This document shows, one piece after another, positions 11,641-22,130 of a stretch of DNA of 64,000 nucleotides. The position numbers and the translations under genes were made by a program. Every line of letters begins with the position of its first letter. Position 1 is the first letter of the stretch. The stretch lies in assembly GCA_028554795.2 (NCBI GenBank), contig CM068838.1:126053928-126117927 (forward strand), read 5' to 3'. The notes under the pieces were generated by a model. That model was not told where the DNA came from. It saw only the letters and a list, made by a program, of their open reading frames with translations, and did not search any database. Source of the stretch: Sinohyriopsis cumingii (Eukaryota > Mollusca > Bivalvia > Unionida > Unionidae).

Positions 11641-14320
11641 CTTGCAGGCTATCTGTTAGAGGGGCCCAATCTGTGACCTTTAGGGTTATATTACTAGCCT
11701 AACATTTTATCAAAATAGTTTAACGGGGAAAATTGCAAAGAAGCCGCTGTGCGGCAGTCCATTTAGCCAGCGGAACTAATACTGTATCGTTGTCTTAGCG
11801 TGTTGGTACGATGCGTTAGTGACTTACCAAAACCTTCAGTTGCATTTTTCCTCGAATTTAATGTTTTGACTGACTTGTAAATTGGTAAGTCTCTGATAGA
11901 TATGCGATAACCATGGGCCTCAATTTGCTTTTCTATGATATTATTATAGACCTTAGAGAGCACCGGTCATATTATGAACCATTTTATTTGCGAAAAGTTA
12001 AAAATATTTCTCTGAAATAACTGTTTAAATGATAAGAATCGTATTTGCAATTATTGCGTCTTTCACGTTTGTTGTTGACATTACGTTCTCTCAGTTGCTT
12101 GTTTGAATGTTTCATTTGTGACTCAGTGAACTCGTCCACATCGTTAACTTTATTAGTTCTACTTTAAATGGTTGAAACAGCGTATTTAATTCATACATAA
12201 AGAAATCTAATCAACCAAAAGGCAAAAGCGTCTACTACATGAGTGTACATGGTTTGCTTACAAAGCAGTTCCTAATACACATTACTATTTTTAGACACAA
12301 GTGGCGTGCAGTATAAAGACTGCAGTATGGAAAATACGGAACGATTCTGACGATGTTAGATCAATGAATCTGATACCAGCGATTATCCTAAAGAACATTC
12401 ACAGTTTAGTATCATCAATAAAATATTTGGTGGTAAGTTTAAAGACAAATGTTCGAGTAAATCAAAGATTATATGGGACTGCGACCTAAAACATATTAAA
12501 GCGTGGTTGGAAGAAACGCCTCTTAAAGTAAGAAATAGAGCGAAAGGTGTTACACGGGTTTTTGTGCGAAATTATCTCTGGCACGACATGTAGCTGGAAT
12601 GTCGTCGAGACCGAGGTGAATTCGTTCACACGGCAAATATGATACTTTGTCCATCGCATGGATGTTTACCGATGCACTAAAGTGAGTTTTAATGCCAAGC
12701 GTTGGGTACTGCATGATATTGTCACCTCCTATGCTTTTGGATATTATGCCATTGTGAATCAACTTACGATTGACATGTCAACTAGAGCATCAAGGCGTTA
12801 ACACCAATCTTGATGGCATTTTTTGTTGTTGCTGCTGGAACGACTTGCACAAATGCTCGGCTGAGAGGCATAACTGCTTTTTCATTAATAGGTCCCACAC
12901 GGCAATGTGTTGATTCTCTTAGAGTATCAATTCGTTCTGAAAGCGTAAATAAATAGACGACCATACTGGGTCATTTGCATGAAGTTGATCATATTCTAAC
13001 TCTCGAGGTGCATACAGATACTGACAAACATGTCTGCTAGTGGTGGTAACGATTAAGTGTAGCAGATTTTTGTCGAATCACATTAGATGGTTTTAATCCA
13101 CTCGTGCTTGTGACCTCATTTTTAGTGCTGCCTTGACTAATAAAGGTCGTGCAACTCAAACGTCTGATCTTGACATTCTGGATATTATTGCCAAATTGAA
13201 AGAACCTGGCTGAGATCACTGAAAACGGGGTAATCAGAGACAGCTGCTTATCGGTTGCGTTTTTCAAAAACCATGTTGACATATCTAATATTGCAATATG
13301 ACAAAACATGCATACAAATAGCAAATGTCCCATCACCTCCGCGATTCGTAAGTTCATTAACGGGATACTTAAGACTGTTGACCTGCAAAGAAGAGGAAAT
13401 AAATGATGTCAACAAGTCAATGACGGAATTCATTTTGATAAAGTAAATCATTTTGATAAACCTAAATCTTTTATCTTAACAGCGCGCGTTTCTTGATCGT
13501 ATTTATTTGTTATAGCTGGTTGTAATAGCAGATGGAGTCAAATTTCAGCAATTCTAAATAGGCAGCACGCTAACTGAGTAATAATGCGTAACAAACCCGA
13601 AACCGGTATTCCAAAATCTTTCGTATGTAGAAGATCATTGTCATTTGAAACTGAAGATGAAATTCAGTTTGAAGAATTTCACATCTTTCCATACGACTAC
13701 GCAACCGTCTTTGGCATTTCTCTTTAAGATTTGATTTTATCATTGTCCATACGATTTGGATTCTGTGTTGATGAGGTTGCGGAATTTACTGACGACGTGT
13801 TAGACCAACTAAAATCGGATACGAAGTTGATGATAAGTTTGTCGACGATGTTCTGCGTCAGGCTTGTGTATGCACTCAAATATAAGATGCTAAGCATCAA
13901 ATATACATTGAGGGTTGCAACCACGCTAACGTGCCAATACAAGCTGAGGTCAGCTTGAATTATCGCATTATCACGTTCAAATGTTCTATTGATGGATGCA
14001 CCACTAAATGCGAAACACTCTGGGGGCATTGTTCCTACATTGGTGAAGTGGATTTCACCAATGTTTCAACACCGGGCTTGCTGCTGCATCAACTGTTGGC
14101 CATGGTGTGGCTGGAATCACAGCAACGACAATCGGAATTATCGTCTCTAGTGGTGCTATCAAATTAATTACGATACGATGACGTTCATAAATATGTGTCT
14201 ATTCAGAGCTGCTTTCAGCGGCACGAAACAGTCTCAACACAATTAGTAAACTATATTCGGTGCATATCGAGGATAAAATAATTAGCATGGCAGAGTTCGA
14301 CACAGTGCTGGAGGAAATGT
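11641..14320 (+). pseudogene. Decayed coding block of unknown identity
   Basis: This stretch has a higher GC content than its surroundings. Protein-like segments can be read on the plus strand from about 12300 onward, spread over all three frames: a segment around VRNRAKGV, one around VLHDIVTSYAFGYYAIVN, one around RLRGITAFSLIGPTRQ, one around ATQTSDLDILDIIAKL, one around FETEDEIQFEEF, and finally a Gly/Ala-rich membrane-like helix (about 14075-14165) followed by an acidic helix ending near 14320. I could not assign a family. The last part resembles small proteins that recur in repetitive loci of bivalves and cephalopods and may belong to a virus-like element. It is broken many times and should be treated as a fossil. 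Confidence 0.4.
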
Positions 14321-14324
14321 AAAT

Positions 14325-14600
14325 TCCCTTCGAATGCGGAAGGTCGCGTGTTTGAACCATGGCCGAGTCACACCAAATACTTATTAAAATGGTACTTGAA
14401 GTTACCTAGTTTGGCGCCCAGCAATAAGAAATTAGTGTTAGGACCGGTCGGCCCAGTGTCAAGATAGTGTGACTAGGTGGAACATGATGCCACATGTTTG
14501 CATCAAGATGCCCTAGTGGTAGACGTAATCTGAAACACTGCCGGCATCGGAGCGATATGTTTCAAATTATTAATAGTTACGTTAAAAATAAATAAAACAC
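14325..14600 (+). mobile_element. SINE with tRNA-like B-box remnant
   Basis: A B-box-like GGTCGCGTGTTTGAACC lies at the left end, followed by a core shared with the reverse-strand copy at 4595-4835 (TAAAATGGTAC, GGCGCCCAGCAA, GGACCGGTCGGCCCAGTGTC, GTGTGACTAGGTGG, GATGCC). A short A-rich tail with AAATAAATAAA follows. The A-box side of the tRNA-like head is missing or merged with the decayed coding block to its left. The family name is not certain. The organisation is that of cephalopod tRNA-derived SINEs with a conserved centre. Confidence 0.75.
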
Positions 14601-15109
14601 AAACACAAACTATAGTTTACACATGTATTAACTATGGAATTATAAGGAATCGATTGACCACGTTACACACTTCAGTATTTTGTCGACTGTCCGAATAAAC
14701 AAACCGAGACCATCCAACAGGGACATTTTCTCTGATAAGTGATTATTGCGATTGATCAAGGGCAACAACTTACTCTTTAGCTGTTTCAAAGATAGAAAAG
14801 ATTTATCTAACTTGAGGGGATTTGTCTCATTCTTATATCGTGTTGTTCTTTTTTAGTTTAGTAAATTAGATTGAAGTAAGAATATTGAAAATTAGAGTCA
14901 TGAAATTGTATCTTTGGGAAGACGGAATTTGTTCAAACATTTAAACACAAAAAGTTGTTTTAAGTTCTACATTTGAGCTAAATTGTGTAAAAAATTAGGT
15001 GCCTGGCCAAGTGGTATTGACTTCAAGATAGAGATAAAATCGGTTCGCTCAGGGTCTAGTCTTATTTTAGTTGGGTACAATGGCATTTCTAAATTATTGC
15101 AAAAGAAAC
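14601..15109. other. Unannotated AT-rich DNA
   Basis: Nothing recognisable. Confidence 0.4.
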
Positions 15110-15440
15110 CTGAAATCTGGAATAAAAAATTAATCTGGATTCTTGTAATCTGACTTACCCAGAATTGACCAATCAAATCCAAATTGACATGGATAATTTA
15201 TATTAGTAAAATAGGGACAAAGTCAGAATTGTTGTTTATACTATTTGAAGAATAATTAATTTACAATATTTATAATATTAATTTAAAAGTACGGTAGGCC
15301 TTTGTGAGACCATTATCAATCAGTACAGTCTAATGTAAAAACAAATAAAATCAAACATTGTCTATCAAGCCTGAGTTTATAAAAAATGTATGGCTCGGGT
15401 TTTAGCACCATGGCAGGCTCATTTGAAGTTCTGATCAGCG
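15110..15440 (+). repeat. Left part of duplication copy A
   Basis: Aligns over about 320 bases with 51485-51800, beginning at AGAAACCTCAAATCTGGAAT in copy B and its counterpart here. Shared blocks include TCTGGCTTACTCAGAATTGA, TTATATTAGTAAAATAGGGA, TTGTTTTTAT and TTTAGCAACATGGCA. It has the same order and orientation relative to the main duplicated block at 16060-22130 versus 55825-63780, so it is probably part of one ancient duplication. Confidence 0.7.
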
Positions 15441-15700
15441 GATCATTAAATAAAATTTAAACAAATGAGGAAGCTAGGGTGCATGTTGTCAACGGAACAA
15501 GGGATTTGTGAATGGATTCGTCTAAAGCTTGAACTCTTATTGCAGATTGATATGTTCATGTTTAACCATAATATAAGAATGGATATTACCAACTAAATGT
15601 GAGATTCTCGTTAGCGCTAGTAACCTAGAATGGACGGTGATAATGTAAGGAACTTTCCTTTACTGTTGTAGTACATTAGTTTGTTAAAGTTTTCTTCCAG

Positions 15701-16060
<360 letters not shown>

Positions 16061-17764
16061 TTACGCACACACTTACACACAAAAGCCAAGAAAAGAGTAC
16101 AATATTGCATAAAACATAAAATTCAACTAAACAAATTGGGTGAAATGTGAAGGTCTCTGCAAAGAATAAGCCTTGCCTGCTTCGCGTGCACATTACATTG
16201 TTAGAAAACTTGGCATAGCTAATATAGGTAGAAAAAGTCCTTATAACCTATTGCTTATTAAGGGTGTTAACGTAAGCAATAATTGTGAATGCACACATGA
16301 AATTGCATGATCATGCCACAATGGTTGGGAAATTGAGCTAAAGCAACAGTATCCGGCTTTGCTTCCCTACGAAATAATGATTATTATTTATAGTCACATA
16401 CATTGACGTCAATGAATGTAGATATTCGTGTCTCAGAATACATATAGAGGCATCATGTGACCATATTGATCATAGTCATATTTTCTATACATCAAGAATT
16501 TCCTCCGTATATTAAACATGACCTTTCTTAATGCGACAGTAATCACTAGTCATGATTTTGTCATCTTTCCCTATATAATGTCCGATGCACATTATGATTG
16601 AAGAAGGACGTCTTGGAGTAAATAGAATCAGTCTATTAGAAAAATATGATTGATAGCTTCCTTTCAGAGCATGCAGCGTGCTTTTAAATGGCAACTTCTA
16701 CGTTACCCCGCCCATCTTTGATATTATCAATTAAATTAAATATGTGTGACGTATACAATGATTTTGTGTTGCCCATAATATACTCTTATCTGGCACTGTA
16801 TCATTGCTTTGCCTTGAAGAAGAGTGAGAGAGACAGTGAAGTATTGTCGGGAATATTATATTAATTACATCTATATGAAGTATACGTTAGTTTTTTTGAT
16901 AAGTCATCTTCACAATTTACTATCTTGAGATTGTCCATCTTCCGGTCATGTCATTTTAAGCCAGTTTGAAAGCGTTGAGCTCCGTTGTACATGTTGCACT
17001 GTCTGCTATGAGTGTTGCACAGTCTATATGTGGACAAACGTAGACATCGTAAGGGATATATAGAAGAAGCCCAAGGTATCCAACCTAATTTAGAGCACGA
17101 GAGGCCAGCGCAAACATAACGTAATGACAGTAAACAATACATCCAAAGTACATGCGTGCGCGCGTGAAAACATATGCACCAGTCCCATGGCGGTTCGATC
17201 GCACATGGGCATGACAAATACATAAAAGAAGGAAGATGACATCTTAAAGGAGGTGAAGTACAACCTCTGTGGGAGGGCAGACCAGTTTTATCTCTCCAAC
17301 TATGGTAGAGGTTCATGTGATAATGGCTGATTTACGAACCTGCATATGCTTGATATACCATCCTCCCATTAAAGGGATGCTGCGTAAAACCAACTGCTGA
17401 TGTTACAGCACAAGATAACCTAAGGAAGGGTGGGATGGGGCACTGTATATACCAATGCCTCACACGCAATATATATGCACAGCAATGAGAAAAGAAATAA
17501 GCCTTCTAAATACTGGACATTGAGAATAACAACCAACACATTTTAGGAAAAAGCCGAAAATCAAAAACAAAAATATCAAAAGACACGAGTGACATTTATC
17601 GTAAAAAGAAATGACAGGCAAAAAGGTTTTTATTTATTAATATGTACATTGCCATATGATATTATAGCCCACTTTCAAGAAGTGAATTCAAACTATTAAA
17701 GGATAACTTGCAATCTAAAAATGTCCACACATAAAAACAGAGTACCATAATAAGATATTATTAA

Positions 17765-18020
17765 CGGGTTCTGGAGGATAGCCGTGTAGTCGGTCACCCT
17801 GTTTTATCTACCATTGGGGTCTCACCTCTGTCCACGTGTATTCGAATCTTAAGCTTGGCCAGTGTGGGCATGAGAGAAAGCTTGCTAGCTGTTTTCTTGG
17901 GTCGATGTTACTTGCCGTGGTGGTCCATTTTTCTTCTTCGACCAAATATCCCGGCAACTGTAAATAGAATATGATGTGCTGATGTGCTCAACCATGTTGC
18001 TAAACCCAAAGCAGGAATAT
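17765..18020 (+). mobile_element. Possible tRNA-derived SINE (copy A)
   Basis: An A-box-like TAGCCGTGTAGTCGG is followed about 60 bases later by a B-box-like GTATTCGAATC. A non-tRNA body follows and ends near CAACCATGTTGCTAAACCCA. Its counterpart in copy B is at about 57950-58180. Because both copies lie in the duplication, this need not be two separate insertions. No clear tail or target duplication was seen, so the call is tentative. Confidence 0.4.
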
Positions 18021-18225
18021 ACTGTTGCACGTATTCATGAAATACAATACATTTCTTTTCATACACTTACTACATAACCCTGCCTTCCATTACAACACAT
18101 GGCATATTGCAAATCGCGTCCATGCTAAAAAGAAACTAAATACATCGGATATACGAAAACAAGTGCGTTTCACTTAATGTTTTAAGCCATCTGCGAGAAC
18201 ATACGATATTAATCTGCATTTGATA

Positions 18226-18303
18226 TGAGCTCAGCCACGATCCAGGTTGAAACCTACTTGCTGCGGAACACTAATATATGATACCGGGTTTGAAATAAGG
18301 GTA
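18226..18303 (+). pseudogene. Decayed single galaxin-like repeat
   Basis: The plus frame starting at 18229 reads AQPRSRLKPTCCGT, then a YD pair and an F at the spacing found in the galaxin-like exon at 32888-33288 (IQPLSGLKPSCCGT, YD, F). Over the 66 bases from CAG at 18232 about 47 match, including a near-perfect run TTGAAACCT.CTTGCTGCGGAACA. The Cys pair expected before and the pair after are lost. An in-frame stop precedes the segment. It lies in duplication copy A at a place where copy B has different DNA. It is best read as a fossil exon of a second galaxin-like gene on the same strand. A retro- or DNA-mediated fragment copy is the alternative. Confidence 0.7.
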
Positions 18304-18839
18304 TTTGCGTCATTCGCTTTTTATATATGTATCATTTACTTTATGTTTTTGTTTCTTTATTTCCATCGATAAGATATCTAGATTTTCTTCTAACTTGAAA
18401 GCGATTATTGATGTGTCATTCGTGACGTATAAAGATAGTTCTATCAAATGAATGAAGAGTATAAGGAAAATAAATAACACCAGTTTTCTTTCAAAGGCAG
18501 CATAAAAGAAAGTGCAAATGAATTATCTATAGGATAAACAATATCAGGGCTGAGAGAGCAAATAAAGAAAATATATAATAGAACCATGATCGTCTTAAAA
18601 GTCGTAACAAGAACTTACAATTTCGAAAACAATCTCTTTAATGCCTTATTTCCTTATATACAAAGTAACATATATTTCATAGAGCAAAATATTTTCTGTT
18701 GCATTCTCTTTGACAAATTTAAAGTGATAAAAGCATGACATGTGATATATCTCTACCAAATGAGAATAATTACAAATATATAAGGATGGATGGTCAAAAA
18801 TATGTTTATATTTAATTTCTCTGTGTTGGATTGTTTATG

Positions 18840-20150
18840 AATTACATTCCAAAAAGACATCAACGTGTCTGGACAGAAACAAAACAAACTAAAACTATTA
18901 TATCCTGATTGTATTTGTATTTACATGTAGGTTAGGAAGGTAATACGCTCATAGGAGTTAAATGATAACATCCGTATCATTTAACATGATTTGTTCAATG
19001 CTGCAGTACTAAAGCTGATTGTCTCTTCATCACGTATTTGTTAAATTTAACAAGACTTACTTCCAAGGGTTGGTCTAAATCACTTTCTGTACGTTTTATT
19101 TATATGCCGAAATCTGTAGACTTTTTGTCAATAAATAGACAGTCGTAAATAAATAAATACATTTGAAAGAAACCGTGCTATTGAATTTTAAGTAATTACT
19201 CAATAGAGGTCATTACAAGCTTTGGGTAATATTTGCATTTCACATGTACATTTCACATGTACATTCCTGGACAAAATTAAGGTCATGTCTTGAAAAGGGT
19301 GATAGTTCCTGAATCTATTCTTGACATATATATGAAGTTATTCATATTGTCTAAAAATGTTTATGCTTTAGAAATTTGATTTGTGCAAAACGGCACAGTT
19401 AGGAAACTCCATGCGTAGTAATCCATGGACATGTATGGACAGAAAGAAACAAATTATTATACTCTGATTGCCTTTGCATTTACATGTAGGCATATAAGGT
19501 GACACGATCATAGGAAATAAATGATAATATCCTTATAATTTAACATGCTTTGTTCAATGCTTCTGTGCTCTGTCTCTTCATTATGTATTTGATGAATTTA
19601 ACAAGAATCACTTCCAAGGGTTGGTTCAAATCACTTTCTGTAAGTTTTATTTCTGTGCAGAAATCTGTACACGTTTTGTAAAAAAGTAAATAAATTTGAT
19701 AGACACTAAACCTTTGAGGTTTATGTAATCACTTAGTAACGCTTATACCGTAGAGTTTATTACAAGCGTTTGGTAGTAATGACATTTTCACATGTACCTA
19801 CCTGGACATAATCAAAATCATAACTTGAAAAAGGGCGATAGTTCCTGAATCTATTCTTAATATATCTTAAGTTATTCATATTTTCTAATAAGAATGATTA
19901 GGTTGCAGAAATTTGATTTGTGCAAAATTGCACGATTAGGAAACTCTATGCAGAATAATCCATGCAAAGGTTTGGACTGAGAGAAGAGATTATGTTATTT
20001 TCCTCAGCGAGTTTTCAGCTTCTCTACGATTGTTAAAAAGTTATATGTGTTGAATAAGTTAGGCTGATAAATGATGCAATGGAGAACGTAATTGCATAAC
20101 AGTTCAATAGAGTCCAGATGACACTGATCTCTTCCATCACAATAACACAT
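18840..20150 (+). repeat. Local tandem repeat, period about 540-560 bp, 2.3 copies
   Basis: The blocks GGACAGAAA..TTATATCCTGATTG, TTTACATGTAGG, CAAGGGTTGG and TTCACATGTAC..CCTGGACA recur at a spacing of about 560 bases. GTTCCTGAATCTATTCTT occurs at 19305 and 19841 (spacing 536). The corresponding region of copy B (about 59080-60080) has the same units with an internal deletion. No open frame spans the unit. Confidence 0.8.
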
Positions 20151-20654
20151 ACAGTTGTATCTCCAGACTGCACGGTCCTTACTAGAACAGTACGTTGTCC
20201 TACATCAGTTTCTATTATTTTCTGACGTTAGTGGTGGTGGTGGTGGTAAGTAATATCAACAAATTATATGACAGTTGCAGAATAGAAGTTGTTGGTCAAG
20301 TCAGGACCTTATTAGAAGTTAGTGTCATTCTTTAAGATCGCAATGATCAGTGTGTGAACCCTTCTGTATTTATGGTACTATAGGCTTTCTATCTGATGGA
20401 TGAAGATGTAAGATAATGCATAAATACTTTGAAGCGTTAATGAGTGCACGGGATTTGGCGGTTTGTATCGGATTGTTGTAATAATCTAGTAAACAAACAG
20501 ATGTTAAAAATCTTTTATGGATGCTATATTTCCAGGTAGCTAGAGACACGCGCCTTTTACTTTCATGCACATTTGCCAAGATATATTCTATATCATTAAA
20601 TAAATGTTAATATCTTCTAACCTTATGCTTTTACTTTCTTTTAATTTGTTTTAG

Positions 20655-20873
20655 GTATTTGAGGGAGAATGTGCCCGTCTCTGCGCACCACCTCTGGTTG
20701 AGCACCGATATAGGCCCCTCCGGCCTAACAGTGGTCATGAATATCCTTTAAGACGCCATCATTTATCTCCATATATCCTTATTTTATATTTGTCATCTCT
20801 ACCATCGACGCACCCATGTGTCCATAGGTGCGTATCAATAATGCCATTGTGTGCACATGTACGCCAAGAAATT
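20655..20873 (+). pseudogene. Candidate exon A of unidentified two-copy gene (copy A)
   Basis: A strong 3' splice site (pyrimidine-rich CTTTTACTTTCTTTTAATTTGTTTTAG) precedes an open stretch of 73 codons starting VFEGECARLCAPPLVE, then HRYRPLRPNSGHEYPLRR. It is markedly richer in GC than its flanks. Copy B keeps the same frame for 55 codons with changes at only a minority of positions in the first 33. A donor-like AG/GTGCGT lies at 20826-20833, but its phase does not join cleanly to the next candidate exon, so the exon end is uncertain. Family unknown. Because later parts of copy A carry stops, this is probably a dead copy. Confidence 0.45.
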
Positions 20874-21079
20874 TGATATCTCTTTTTAAGCAAGGTTTTA
20901 TTATTCTTGAGAAGATCTTACGTTTTGCTTGACTAATGTGTGTTTATTTTATCTGGGTTTTGATTAGTTTACATTTATTTGATTCTTAGTGTGGCTTTCA
21001 TGAAGTGTCTATATTAGCTGTGGTTTTGGTATTGTTGCATTTTGTTTTGTTAAGTAGAATGATATTTATTTTTGTATAG

Positions 21080-21379
21080 GTGAAGTTTAAGTTTGCTTTC
21101 TTGGAGAAGTTGTTGCATTTAAATGTTGGTTCTCATAATGGATGCGATCCTTTAGTATTCAATGTCGGTCGAAATGATGTTGAATATGTTTAACATTTAT
21201 GCTTAGATGAAGATAGAATAAGACGAATGGTGTGTTACTCGTGAAGTTGCAGTTGCACATGTAACCACGATGTCTTAGTGACAATCATATTTATACGCAC
21301 ACCTTTAAGTATTCTAGGTGTCATGAATGTCGTGTCTAAAGAGCCGTCACACATCTTTATGAGCGAAATATTAGAGACA

Positions 21380-21431
<52 letters not shown>

Positions 21432-21914
21432 TTGAAAATGTATGGTTTTCGCCTGGACGACATTGCTATATCCAGTATAGATTTATATATTTATATAAAT
21501 ATGTAATTGCATTTAATAAGGCAAACGTTAGTAACTTGGATTTCAAACACGAATTCGAATCGTCTCAGTTTCCACCCACGTTCGTACTAAATGACCCTTT
21601 TTTTGCAAGCCTCCATTTTCAAGACATATAAACATTTAAACAGGTGACATACATTTCTGACTGAGCAAAAGAATTGGAAGATTTGTATGCTACAATTAGT
21701 TTTCGCCGAAGAGACTACTGTCTCGATATTATCATCTTTTAGAAATGTATTAGAATGGCAATCATTTTGAGAATATGGCTGGGAGTCGGCTGATAGAGCA
21801 GAAATATTGATTTCGTACGGACGTGGGCCACGGTTTACTTGTGAAAAGTAATTGCCGGGTTATACAAATAGCTGCTGGTATTCTTCTTTTTGGCATGAGA
21901 ATGCATCAATAAAG
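21080..21914 (+). pseudogene. Terminal exons of unidentified gene (copy A), decayed
   Basis: A 3' splice site TTTTTGTATAG at 21069-21079 leads into VKFKFAFLEKLLHLN. The similarity to copy B runs to 21914, where the last codons HQ-stop overlap an AATAAA poly(A) signal (21908-21913). Several in-frame stops are present, for example TAA at the codon after VEYV and TGA in the ISD..AKELEDLY segment. A (GA)n tract of about 42 bases has expanded inside the region homologous to LETLRKR. No family was recognised. Confidence 0.5.
21385..21427. repeat. (GA)n microsatellite inside decayed exon
   Basis: About 21 GA units. In copy B the same place holds only AAGAAAGAGATGATG (near 63070), so the expansion is specific to copy A. 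Confidence 0.95.
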
Positions 21915-22130
21915 TTTCAGTCTTCAAACTACCGGTGAAATACGATAAATGTAAGAATGCTTGACTAGATAACAATCACACAACTTTTGACTATCTGTCT
22001 CGTAAATGCTAATAGGGAAGATGTTGAATATGACCCGAATAAATACTGAAAGTACTTTGGTACAGTTCCATGTAGACATTTATATACAGGAACTGCCTTC
22101 TGAAAATCTGCTATTTCATAGATTGTAAAC

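Noticed and set aside
13724-14029. 101-codon minus-strand open frame
   Set aside because: The plus strand of the same stretch carries the more protein-like segments and continues into the membrane-helix segment. The minus frame looks like its mirror.
14280-14360. Possible functional tRNA gene
   Set aside because: Only a B-box-like sequence is recognisable, no cloverleaf can be formed with the flanks, and the segment belongs to a SINE.
16951-17316. 121-codon minus-strand open frame rich in Cys, Trp and Leu
   Set aside because: The corresponding frame in duplication copy B (about 57090-57470) is not maintained and no motif is present, so it is probably chance.
20688-20760. GC-rich conserved block considered as a structured non-coding RNA
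   Set aside because: A good acceptor precedes it and the reading frame is shared by both copies, so an exon is the simpler reading. A structured RNA is not excluded.
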